From Embleya sp051903075 (GTDB lineage: Bacteria; Actinomycetota; Actinomycetes; Streptomycetales; Streptomycetaceae), in NCBI RefSeq assembly GCF_051903075.1, contig NZ_CP182423.1, forward strand, positions 3,906,001-3,970,000: a stretch of 64,000 nucleotides of DNA. The letters are read 5' to 3'. A program made the translations under genes and the position numbers. Below are positions 54,771 through 63,227 of this stretch, piece after piece (position 1 is the first letter of the stretch; every line of letters begins with the position of its first letter). The notes beneath the pieces were generated by a model that ran no database searches, had not been told where the DNA came from, and was given only the letters and a program-made list of their open reading frames with translations.

Positions 54771-55843
54771 GATCCGAAGTTATCAGGAGGTTGATGCGTC
54801 ACCAATGGCGCCGTCACCGGCGCGTCCGCCTCCGGCGACCGCTCGCCGATCAGCCGCCGCACCCACCGTGCCCGGGCCGTGCGCGCCGCCCGGGACAGTT
54901 CCGCCTCGGGCACCAGCGCGTCGAAACCGTGGAACCCACCCGGCCACACGTGCAGTTCCGCCCGTCCGCCGGCCTGCCACAGACGCGCGGCGAAGGCGAC
55001 CACCTCGTCCCGGAACGTCTCCGCCGAGCCGACGTCGAGGAGGGTGGGAGGCAGTCCCGACAGATCCGCCGCGCGGGCAGGAGCCGCGTAGGCCGGCACG
55101 TCCGGGTCGCTGCGGCGCCGGCCGAGCAGCGCGGTCCAGCCGGTGTCGTTCGAGGTGCGGTCCCACACCCCCAAACCGGCCATCTGCCGGCCGGAGGCGG
55201 TGTCGTTGCGGTCGTCGAGCATCGGGCACGCGAGCACCTGCCCGGCGATCCGCGGACCACCCCGATCCCGCGCACGCAGCACCGCGCCGGCCGCCAGCCC
55301 CCCACCCGCGCTGGCGCCCGCCACGATCAGCCGCTCGGGGTCGACGCCGAGTTCGGCCGCGTGCTCCGCCGTCCACGACAACCCCGCGTAGACGTCGTCC
55401 GCCGCCGCCGGGTAAGGGTGTTCCGGGGCGAGTCGGTACTCCACCGACACCAGCACAATGCGCAGATCCCGTACCCAGTCGAGCATCTCGCCGATCAGGT
55501 TGCGGTTGTCGCCCAGGATCGTCCCGCCACCGTGACAGAAGTACACCGCGGGCCTCGGCCACGAGACCCCGGCCGGCCGGCACACCAACAAGGACACCTC
55601 CGGCGCGCCCGGTGGGCCGGGTATGCGGCGCTCCACGAACTCGACGGCGCCGCCGCGCCGCAGTTCCTCGTCCGAGGTGCGCAGCGCCGCCAGTCGGGCG
55701 CGCAGCGCGGGGATCATCTCCGGGCGGACGGTCGCCGGCATCAGCTCGGCCAACGGCGCCAACGCCGGGGCCAGCTCGGGATCGAATGGCGGCGGACCGA
55801 CCTGCCCGGTCGGCGCGCCGAAAGGCGGGGAATCGGTGGTCAT
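54767..55843 (-). CDS. Alpha/beta hydrolase, hormone-sensitive-lipase (HSL) type esterase
   Basis: This is 358 aa. The oxyanion motif HGGG is in AVYFCHGGGTILGDN, the nucleophile in VAGASAGGGLAAG (GASAGG instead of the usual GDSAGG), Asp in TLLDVGSAETFRDE and His in WPGGFHGFDALVPE. It hydrolyses short-chain esters or lactones. It lies between an SDR gene and the marR gene, on the same strand, so it forms part of the MarR-controlled operon. A copy of the MarR motif lies within its last codons. Confidence 0.92.
   Translation of the reverse strand: MTTDSPPFGAPTGQVGPPPFDPELAPALAPLAELMPATVRPEMIPALRARLAALRTSDEELRRGGAVEFVERRIPGPPGAPEVSLLVCRPAGVSWPRPAVYFCHGGGTILGDNRNLIGEMLDWVRDLRIVLVSVEYRLAPEHPYPAAADDVYAGLSWTAEHAAELGVDPERLIVAGASAGGGLAAGAVLRARDRGGPRIAGQVLACPMLDDRNDTASGRQMAGLGVWDRTSNDTGWTALLGRRRSDPDVPAYAAPARAADLSGLPPTLLDVGSAETFRDEVVAFAARLWQAGGRAELHVWPGGFHGFDALVPEAELSRAARTARARWVRRLIGERSPEADAPVTAPLVTHQPPDNFGS
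54788..54805. promoter_or_regulatory. Candidate MarR operator upstream of marR
   Basis: The complement reads TTGGTGACGCATCAACCT, matching the motif consensus TTGGTGACACGTCAACAA at 14 of 18 positions. It is 18-35 bp upstream of the marR start but inside the end of the esterase reading frame, so an internal autoregulated promoter is possible. Confidence 0.45.
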
Positions 55844-55887
55844 CGGTGCTCCCGGGAAGGGCGTGGAGAAAGAGTCGGACGCGGGAT

Positions 55888-56652
55888 TCAGCGGGTGGTC
55901 TGGCCGCCGTCGACCACGTAGACCCCGCCGGTGACGAACGAGGCCAGTGGCGAGGCGAGATACAGCACCATGCCGATCAGCTCCTCAGGCTGGGCGACGC
56001 GATGCAACTGCGGCCCCGCCAACACGAGTTCGCGTTTCGCCGGGTCGTCGAGCCAGGCCCGGGTCATCGCCGTCTCGGTCAGTCCGGGAGCGAGCGCGTT
56101 GACCCGGATCCCGGCGTGCGCGTAGTCCACGGCCGCGGCCTTGGTCAGGCCGACGACGCCGTGCTTGGCCGCGACGTACGGAGCCATGTCGGGGTCGCCG
56201 ATCAGGCCCGCGACCGACGCGGTGTTGACGATGGCGCCGCCGCCGGCGGCGGCCATGTGCGCGAGTTCGTACTTCAGGCACAGGAAGACGCCCTTGAGGT
56301 CGACCGCGATGGCGCGGTCCCAGTCCGCCTCGGACTGTTCGGCCAGCGGGGCCGGCGGGACGAAGACGCCCGCGTTGTTGAACGCCACGTGCAGGCCGCC
56401 GAAGGTGGCGACAGTCGTGGCGACCAGGTGCTCGACATCGCGGGCGACCGAAACGTCGGTGGGCACGAACAGGGCCGTGCCACCCTCCTTTTCGATCAGC
56501 AGGACGGTCTCGGCGCTGCGGTCGTCGACGTCGCCGATCACCACCGTCGCGCCCTGTCGGGCGAAGCCCAGCGACACGGCCCGGCCGATGCCGGTCGCTC
56601 CGCCGGTGACCAGGATCACCTGGTCGGTGAAGTCGAGAAGTTGCTCTGCCAT
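55888..56652 (-). CDS. Short-chain dehydrogenase/reductase
   Basis: This 254-aa SDR has VILVTGGATGIGRAVSLGFA, the NAD-preferring Asp (VVIGDVDDRSAE), NNAGVF, and the catalytic Ser and YVAAK (NTASVAGLIGDPDMAPYVAA, then KHGVVGLTKAAAV). It ends with FVTGGVYVVDGGQTTR. GAGGAG precedes the ATG at 56652 at good spacing. It is 32 bp downstream of the quinone-oxidoreductase gene and probably cotranscribed with the esterase. Confidence 0.93.
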   Translation of the reverse strand: MAEQLLDFTDQVILVTGGATGIGRAVSLGFARQGATVVIGDVDDRSAETVLLIEKEGGTALFVPTDVSVARDVEHLVATTVATFGGLHVAFNNAGVFVPPAPLAEQSEADWDRAIAVDLKGVFLCLKYELAHMAAAGGGAIVNTASVAGLIGDPDMAPYVAAKHGVVGLTKAAAVDYAHAGIRVNALAPGLTETAMTRAWLDDPAKRELVLAGPQLHRVAQPEELIGMVLYLASPLASFVTGGVYVVDGGQTTR

Positions 56653-56684
56653 GTCGGTTCGCTCCTCGTGGGCCGCAGCCCGGT

Positions 56685-57618
56685 TCAAAAGGTGACGGTC
56701 ACCTTGCCGCGCACGTGTTCCCGGGCGAAGGCGGCGATCGCCTGCCGCGCGTCGGCGAAGGGGTAGTCGGCGCTCACCGGCACGCGCAGTCGACCGTCCG
56801 CGACCTGGGCCGCGAGCTCGTCGAGCCGGCCCTCGGGCGCCGAAGCGCCTGCGTACACCGCGGTGACCCCGCGCTCGAAGGTCGGCGGCGGCGCCCCGAG
56901 CACGAACACCACGACCCCGCCCGCCCTGACCGCGTCCGCCGACCGCACCAGCGCGGCGCCGACGTGGACCACGTCGATCACCGCGTCCACGCCGCCGGGC
57001 ACCCGACGCAGGGTCTCGTCGGTGGTGTCCACCGAGCCGTAGTCGACGACCACGTCGGCGCCCAGGTCCCGCAGGTAGCCCTCGTCCTCGGGCAGGCCGG
57101 TGGCCAGGACGGTGGCGCCCGCCCGCTTTGCGAGCTGGACGACGAACGACCCGACGCCGCCGGTGGCACCCACGACGAGCAGGGTCGACCCGGGCCCGAG
57201 CCGGGCCGCCCCGACCAGGCTCGACGCGGTCAGCCCGCCGGTGGCCAACGCCGCCGCCCGGGCCGCGTCGAGCCCCGCGGGGCGCAGCGCGAGCCCGGGA
57301 GTGTCGTCGATCACGACGTACTCGGCCAGCGCGCCGGAACCCAGGCCCAGCCAGGCAAACACCGGATCACCCACCGAGAACCGGACGACGCCCTGCCCCA
57401 CCGCCTCCACCACGCCGCTGACGTCCACACCCGGGACGAACGGGTGGTCGACGGGCATGACCTGCCTGAGGGCTCCCGTGGTCAGCACGACGTCCGCCGC
57501 GTTGACCGCGGCCGCCTCGGTGCGGACCAGGACCTGGCCCGGTCCCGCAGTGGGAATCGGAAACTCCAGGACGGCCAGGTCTTCGATCGGTCCGTAGGAC
57601 CGCGCGGCGAGTGCCTTC
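56685..57618 (-). CDS. NADPH:quinone oxidoreductase-like medium-chain reductase
   Basis: This is about 311 aa, from a GTG at 57618 preceded by GGGAGGG. GroES-like part: IPTAGPGQVLVRTEAAAVNA, then FVPGVDVSGVVEAVGQGVVR. Rossmann part: LLVVGATGGVGSFVVQLAKR. No zinc ligands are visible. It is the first gene of the run MDR-SDR-esterase-MarR, all on one strand, which looks like a small catabolic or detoxification operon. Confidence 0.92.
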
Positions 57619-57730
57619 ACGATGCCCTCCCCAAGAGGTATCGGTGGTGTGTCCACCAACCTCGCAGGACGAACCGGCTCCTCGCGTCGGCGATATCCAC
57701 CTAACGGGGCCGGGGCGCGGGTGCGCGGCC

Positions 57731-60511
57731 TCACACGGCGAACCGTCGATCGCGCAGTTGTCGGCGCGAGGTGATGCCGAGCTTGCGGAAGATGTTGCGC
57801 AGGTGGGCGTCGATGGTGCGCGGGCTCAGGAACAGTTGGGCGCCGATCTCCTTGGAGGTGGCCCCGGTGGCGACGAGTTTGGCGATCTGGAACTCCTGGG
57901 CGGTCAGGCGGGTGGGCGTGTCGCCGGTGCGTTTGCGGGCGTGCTCGCCGGTGGCGGCCAGTTCGCCGGCGGCCCGGGCGGCGAAGGCGCGCGCGCCGAT
58001 GGAGGCGAGTGCCTCGTGCGCGGCCTGAAGGTGGGTTCGCGCCTCGACGCGGTGCCCTTGGCGGCGCAGCCACTCGCCGTAGAGCAGGCGGGCACGGGCG
58101 GCATGTACGCCGGCGTCGGTGCGGTCGAGCCGGGTGATCGCCTCGCGGTAGAGGTCGTCGGCGGCCGGGCCGTCGGCGAGCAGGGCACGGGCGCAACGCT
58201 CGGCGCCCAGCGCCCAGTCCGTTCCTGCGGCTCGGGTGACCTCCGCGAGCCGCTCCAGTACCGGGGCGGCGAGGTCGGCGCGGCCGGCCCGCACGGCGGC
58301 CTCCACGAACTCGGTGGGTATGCAGGTGAGGAAACCCATTTCGTCGAGGTCGGCGGGTACCCGGATCGCCTCCAGTGCCGCCTCGTAGCGGCCGAGTCCG
58401 TTGTAGAGCACCGCTCGGGCGAACTCCAGCGCGGTGACGAGTCTGCCCTCGCCGTGCTCGATCGCGTCGGGCAGCGCGAGTTCGACGAGGTGCAGGGTGC
58501 GTTGCTCGTCGCCGCGCCAGGCGGCGAGGGTGACGTCCACGTACACCAGTCCGGGCACCCCGACCTCGGCGGCGATCGCGTACGCCTCGTCGACGAGCGC
58601 CCAGGCGTCGTCGAACTCGCCGGTGTGGATGTGCGCGAGTGCTCGGTAGCTCAGTGCCACCGGCAGCACGGGCAACGCGCCGCCCGAGCGGGACAGTCGG
58701 ACCTGGCGCTCGGCCAGGACCTGCCAGGACGGGCCGTCCCACAGGTCCATCGCGGCGCTGCACGCGATCCACAACTCGCCGGTGCCGTGCTCGTCCGTCT
58801 CGCTGCGGACGTAGGCGTCCACGGCCCGGCGCAACTGTGTGGCAGCGGCGGGGAATCCCTTCTCGACCTGGACGCCCAGCCCGTCGACCAGCACGTCCAG
58901 GGCGCGAGCCGGCTCCGGGGCGGGCGGCAGTGCGCGGGCGGCCTCGGCCACGTCGAGGGCGCTCGGCCGGTCGGCGAAGCGCCCGACGAAGACCGCCGCC
59001 GCGAGCGTCTCCAGGAACATCTCGCGGGCCGCGGCCGGGTCGAGCCCGACCGTGTGCCGCGCGGCGCGCAGCAACTTGGCGACCGCAGCCCGATTGCGCC
59101 GGGTGTCGAAGGCGATCCGCGCGCGCAGGGTCTCGGCGGCCACCTGTCGGGCGGCGTCGGGCGGGCCCGCCTCGGCCGCGGCCACCAGGTCCGACGCCAC
59201 GTCGACGGCGCCGACGTCGCGTTTGGCGTTCGCCGCCGCGAGGGCGCGGTCGGCCCGGCGTCCGGGATCGGGGGTGAGCCGCGCCGCCTCTGCGAGGAAG
59301 GCGGCCGCGGCCGCGATTCCCCCGCGTGCTCGGGCGCGTTCCGCGGTCCGCTCCAACGCCTCGGCGAGGTCCTCGTCCGGTCCGGTCGCCGCCAGCGCGC
59401 GGTGCCACGCCCGGCGGTCGGGATCGGTGCGATCGTCGGTGGCTCGGGCCAACGCACCGTGCACCGTACGACGGTCCTCCGCGGAAGCGGAGCGGTAGAC
59501 GCCGGAGCGCACCAGCGGATGGCGGAAGCGTACCCAGGTGCCGACGGACAGCAGTTCCGCGTCCTCCGCGGGTGCCGTCGCCCGTATGTCGATCCCCAGG
59601 GCCTGAGCCGCGCGCCACAGCAGCAGCGGATTCCCGGTCGGCTCGGCGGCCGCCGCGAGCACCAGCATTCGGGTGTCCGCGGACAGCTCGCACAGGCGTG
59701 CCCGGAAGCCGGCCTCGATCCGGTCCGACGTGGTCGTCGTGTCGGGGGGCGCGAACCCACCCGCGAGGTCGGCGGTGCGCGGGAGTTCGAGCAGAGCGAG
59801 CGGATTCCCGCGCGCCTCGGCGATGATGCGATCGCGCACGGGGCCGTCCAACGGCGCACGGACCCGGGTGGCCAGCAGCCTGCGGGCATCCTCTTCGGTC
59901 AGCCCCGACAACGGCAGCTCGCGCAGCCCCGACAGTTCGCGGCGGTCGCTCTCCTCGCGCATCGCGAACACGAAGGCGACCGGTTCCTCCCGCAGTCGGC
60001 GGGCGGCGAAGGCCAGAGCCTGCGCGGACGCGCGGTCCAGCCACTGTGCGTCGTCGACGACGCACAGCAGTGGCCGCTTCGTGGCGGTCTCCGACAACAG
60101 GCTCAGAACTGCCAACCCGACCCGGAAGGGATCCGGCACGCCGCCGACGCTCAGGCCGAACGCGGCGCCCAGCGCGGCGGACTGTGGCTGCGGCAGTCGA
60201 TCGATGCCGGACAGCATCGGCACACACAGTTGATGCAGAGCGGCGAAGGCGAAGTCGGTCTCGAACTCCACGCCGGACGCCTCCAGGACGCGCGGCCCCG
60301 GCGCCGACCGGACGGCTTCCAGCAGCGCCGTCTTGCCGATGCCCGGCTCGCCCCGCACGACCAGGGACTCCCCGTGCCCGCCGTCGAGTCGCGCAAGCAA
60401 CCGATCCAGCATCCGGAATTCGCGCTCTCGGCCGATCAGTCGTGTTCGATCGGCCCTATCCCGGCGTGGCTGTTCCACCGTGAACTCCGCCCTGTTCCGG
60501 GCGGGTTCCAT
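57731..60511 (-). CDS. LuxR-family ATP-binding regulator (LAL/MalT-like)
   Basis: This 926-aa protein has an N-terminal ATPase (IGREREFRMLDRLLARLDGG, Walker A VVRGEPGIGKTALLEAV, Walker B-like PLLCVVDDAQWLDRASAQAL), then a long TPR-like helical middle. A C-terminal LuxR helix-turn-helix completes it (LTAQEFQIAKLVATGATSKE, IGAQLFLSPRTIDAHLRNIF). LAL regulators are activators of secondary metabolism and catabolic genes. It is transcribed toward the MDR-SDR-esterase-MarR operon, 112 bp upstream of its start. Two MarR-type motifs lie 98-142 bp upstream of this gene. Confidence 0.95.
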   Translation of the reverse strand: MEPARNRAEFTVEQPRRDRADRTRLIGREREFRMLDRLLARLDGGHGESLVVRGEPGIGKTALLEAVRSAPGPRVLEASGVEFETDFAFAALHQLCVPMLSGIDRLPQPQSAALGAAFGLSVGGVPDPFRVGLAVLSLLSETATKRPLLCVVDDAQWLDRASAQALAFAARRLREEPVAFVFAMREESDRRELSGLRELPLSGLTEEDARRLLATRVRAPLDGPVRDRIIAEARGNPLALLELPRTADLAGGFAPPDTTTTSDRIEAGFRARLCELSADTRMLVLAAAAEPTGNPLLLWRAAQALGIDIRATAPAEDAELLSVGTWVRFRHPLVRSGVYRSASAEDRRTVHGALARATDDRTDPDRRAWHRALAATGPDEDLAEALERTAERARARGGIAAAAAFLAEAARLTPDPGRRADRALAAANAKRDVGAVDVASDLVAAAEAGPPDAARQVAAETLRARIAFDTRRNRAAVAKLLRAARHTVGLDPAAAREMFLETLAAAVFVGRFADRPSALDVAEAARALPPAPEPARALDVLVDGLGVQVEKGFPAAATQLRRAVDAYVRSETDEHGTGELWIACSAAMDLWDGPSWQVLAERQVRLSRSGGALPVLPVALSYRALAHIHTGEFDDAWALVDEAYAIAAEVGVPGLVYVDVTLAAWRGDEQRTLHLVELALPDAIEHGEGRLVTALEFARAVLYNGLGRYEAALEAIRVPADLDEMGFLTCIPTEFVEAAVRAGRADLAAPVLERLAEVTRAAGTDWALGAERCARALLADGPAADDLYREAITRLDRTDAGVHAARARLLYGEWLRRQGHRVEARTHLQAAHEALASIGARAFAARAAGELAATGEHARKRTGDTPTRLTAQEFQIAKLVATGATSKEIGAQLFLSPRTIDAHLRNIFRKLGITSRRQLRDRRFAV

Positions 60512-60608
60512 GGCACCCCGCCGAGCCGTCGTCCCCGGGTGCGGTCGCGCGCGTACCGACCCGAAGGCGACCTTCGCGGAGTTCGCCCGGGCGGGAGGAC
60601 CCGACCTT

Positions 60609-60653
60609 TTGGTGACGTGACAACAATAGGGGAAGTTGGTGACACGTCAATAT
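60609..60653. promoter_or_regulatory. Two copies of the candidate MarR operator upstream of the LAL gene
   Basis: TTGGTGACGTGACAACAA (60609-60626) and TTGGTGACACGTCAATAT (60636-60653) lie 27 bp apart in the promoter region of the LuxR-type gene. They share the consensus of the sites at 54152-54199. A MarR protein binding here could link the two loci. Confidence 0.65.
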
Positions 60654-60828
60654 CTGCGGCGCGTCGGGGGCTTGGGATCGGGAATCCCGGAACAGGGGCG
60701 GCCGGAGCGGGGCGAGAAGCAAGGATCGCGGGCCGAGCGCCGAGGGTCGGACAGGCAAAGACCGCAGACCCCCGACGCCGACATGGTCGGCCGAGGGGCC
60801 GCGGTCCGCGGTTCTGTCACCCCAGGCG

Positions 60829-61476
60829 CTACTCCTTGCCCAGGAGCTGGAGTTCCCAGGCCAGGCTCGTACCGAAGCTGCCGCCGTGCGCGAACAGGAT
60901 CTCGGACATCCCCGGAACGGTCTCTTCCCGGGCCCAGTCCCGCTGCCACTCGGAGATGACCGTCCCGGCGGTGGTCGGGATCACGCCCGCCTGCACCATC
61001 CGCTGGACGCCGCGCTCGTGCGCCTCCACCGTGGTCGCGCCGGACGCGTCCGTCACCGCGAAGACCCGGTAGCCGTCGCCCATCGCGTGGATCGCCGGAA
61101 AGGCCAGGCATATGTCGGTCCACAACCCCGCGATGAGCAGGTCCCGGCGCCCGGTGGCGGCCACGGCCTCCACGACCCGCGGGTCCTCCCACGTGTTGAT
61201 CGTGGTGCGGTCGATCGGGCTCTGGTCGGGGAACACCTCCCGGAGTTGCCGGATGAGCCGCCCGCCGCGGTCCTGGACCACAGTGGACAACACCGTGGGA
61301 ACCCCGAACAGCTTCGCGCCCTTGGCCAACGCCGTGACGTTGTTGACCACCAGATTGGGATCCATGCTGTGCATGCCCGCGAACTGCGCGCCCTGATGGT
61401 CGATGAGCAACAGCACCGACCTCTCGGGCGTGAGCAGTGCGTCGAGGCCGGTGTAGGTGATGTCGTTCGCCGCCAT
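60829..61476 (-). CDS. Isochorismatase-family (YcaC-like) hydrolase
   Basis: This is 215 aa. The family triad is visible: Asp in VLLLIDHQGAQFAG, Lys in NVTALAKGAKLFG and Cys in LIAGLWTDICLAFPAIHA. The sequence and length resemble YcaC-type cysteine hydrolases rather than true isochorismatase (no aryl-carrier domain). It may hydrolyse an amide or N-carbamoyl group. It is a single gene upstream of the LAL regulator in the same orientation. Confidence 0.9.
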   Translation of the reverse strand: MAANDITYTGLDALLTPERSVLLLIDHQGAQFAGMHSMDPNLVVNNVTALAKGAKLFGVPTVLSTVVQDRGGRLIRQLREVFPDQSPIDRTTINTWEDPRVVEAVAATGRRDLLIAGLWTDICLAFPAIHAMGDGYRVFAVTDASGATTVEAHERGVQRMVQAGVIPTTAGTVISEWQRDWAREETVPGMSEILFAHGGSFGTSLAWELQLLGKE

Positions 61477-61811
61477 GTGCGAGTCTCCCGAGGATCGGTG
61501 GGCATGCGCGGCCCCGACGATGAGGCCGTCGATCACCGAACCTGCCACTCGGGCCCGGGTGGTCGCGTCGGCGACCGTTGCGTAGGCGCGGTACGTAGCC
61601 GCCCGAACGTGGCACGCATCCGGTCGCACGATCCCGACGCAGCCCCGCGCACCCCGGCCCGGGACCGCCGCGCGCCTCCGCGCCTCCAACACCCACGTTC
61701 GGCGGTCCCCGCTCGCACCGGATGTAGGCGACGACGACCGACCCGACCCGACCGGCAGCGGGGACAGGGTGGCCGGGTGTACCGGCTCTCCCGGACGGAG
61801 GATTCGTTCCC

Positions 61812-62130
61812 ATGCGCGACGACCCGCACCTGCTCGACGAGATCGTGATCCAAACCCGGGACGACGGCTCGTGGGCGGTTCGACCGCTCCGGGTAGTCGT
61901 CGTGGGGGGCCAGGCGTACGTACGCTCCGCGTTCGGCACCCGCGGCCGATGGTTCCGCCGCGTGTGCGAGGACGCCGCGGTCCGGGTCGAGACCCGCGAC
62001 GGGATCGCCCCGGTACGCCTCGAACCGGTCCACGACCCCGATCTCGACGATGGTCTCCCAGGCGTATCGCACCGAGTACGGACCACGTTGGCCCTGGTTC
62101 CACCGCGCCGACGGCCACCACACCGAGACC
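61812..62130 (+). pseudogene. DUF2255-like protein with frameshift
   Basis: The plus frame reads LLDEIVIQTRDDGSWAVRPL, VVVVGGQAYVRSAFGTRGRW and FRRVCEDAAVRVETRDGIAP, then leaves frame near 62050. The next frame gives SQAYRTEYGPRWPW. Together this is the pattern of DUF2255 proteins (flavin-reductase-like split-barrel). The C-terminus is missing. Confidence 0.5.
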
Positions 62131-62399
62131 GACCGCCGCCGCCTGACCGGCATGGAAACCTGGTTCACCACCCCGACCGACGACCTGCGGACCGCGCCAC
62201 CGCGCTGGAAGATGGCCACCACCGCAAGCCTCGGGATCTTCCCACTGTCCGTGCTGTCCGCCACGTCTCGCTTCCATTCCCCCAGGCGCACGTCCTTCCT
62301 CCGTTCGTCGAACGTCATCACGGTCTCCGCACGCTGTTCCGCCGCCGCGCTGAGCGCGTTCTCGAAGGCCTGCTCCCGGGCGCCGGTGCGTACCGACCC

Positions 62400-63036
62400 C
62401 GGCGTCGACGAACGGGGTAGGTACACGTCCGGGTTCGGTTGTCCGGGGTGGATCGGCCGGGTGGGCCGTCGGGCGCCGCACCACACGGTCCGGGTGCCGT
62501 CGGCACCGATGTCGAGGCCGAACGTGTCGAAGGCCGGCCTGTCGGCGGTCGTCCACCGGGACCAGGCCGCCGCGGTTTCTTCCCCCAGGCGTCGGGGCCC
62601 GTGTCGACGCACGCAGAAGGCGTCGAGTCGGGGGCCGTCGTAGTCCACCGTGGCCCAGGAGGTCAGCGCGTCGTCCCGGATCCACAGCCGGGAGCGGAAG
62701 TCGTCGCCCGGCTCCGGATCGTCGTTCCAGTGGGTGCGCAGGCCGGGCAGCACCAGGGCCATGACCGCCTCGGCGCGTCGGTCGCCGCCCGCGACGTCCC
62801 ACCGCGACAGCGTGGTGCTGCCCGTGTCGGGGACGTCGCCCGCTCGCACCACGGTCGCGGCGACGTCGCGCACGCGCGAGCGGTGGCTGCGCATCGCCAT
62901 GAACGCCCCACCGTGCGCGAACCGTCCGCGCACGCCGCCGTGGTGATCCGGCGTCAGGACGACGTTGCCGTACGCGGCCCACGCGGTGGCCCACGGGTGA
63001 CGATCAGGCCGCCCGGCGTCGTCTGCGCGATTACGC
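62400..63036 (-). pseudogene. PCMT-like methyltransferase, C-terminal remnant
   Basis: Minus-strand reading gives VIAQTTPGGLIVT and then PWATAWAAYGNVVLTPDHHG, GRFAHGGAFMAMRSHR, LWIRDDALTSWATVDYDGPR and GEETAAAWSRWTTADRPAFD. The order of motifs (AQTxPGG, beta-strand pair, GxFMxMR, SWA, AAWxRW) matches the C-terminal half of the 41047-42168 methyltransferase. The SAM-binding domain is missing, and it is joined at about 63036 to a transposase piece on the other strand. Confidence 0.55.
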
Positions 63037-63195
63037 CGAGGTTGCGGTGTTGCGCCACCGGCTCACTGTCTTGGAACGGCAGTTCGGGGACCGGCGGCCG
63101 CGGTTCACCGGGCCGGCCGGGCCCGGCTCGCCGCGCTGGTGCACCCGGTGCCGCGCCGGGTGCTGCGACGGCTCCGCACTTGCGGCCTGACCACC
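63036..63195 (+). pseudogene. Integrase-core transposase, N-terminal scrap
   Basis: Plus frames read DYAEVAVLRHRLTVLERQFG, DRRPRFTG, then after a one-base shift ARLAALVHPVPRRVLRRLR. This is the typical start of the IS481/IS3-like integrase-core transposases of actinobacteria (VLRHQLxVLERQ...RFTxxDR...LPRxVLRRLR). It is cut on both sides. Confidence 0.6.
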
Positions 63196-63227
63196 ACAAC
63201 GAAAGTGTCCGTCGAAGCGGAGCAAGC

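Noticed and set aside
57637..57655. GGTGG-TGTGT-CCACC inverted repeat upstream of the quinone-oxidoreductase gene as a sixth MarR site
   Set aside because: It resembles the motif only in its TTGGTG half and has no CGTCAAC half, so I did not include it.
61533..62390. Continuation of the minus-strand methyltransferase frame down to 61533
   Set aside because: This part is antisense to the DUF2255-like plus-strand sequence and does not fit the methyltransferase family.
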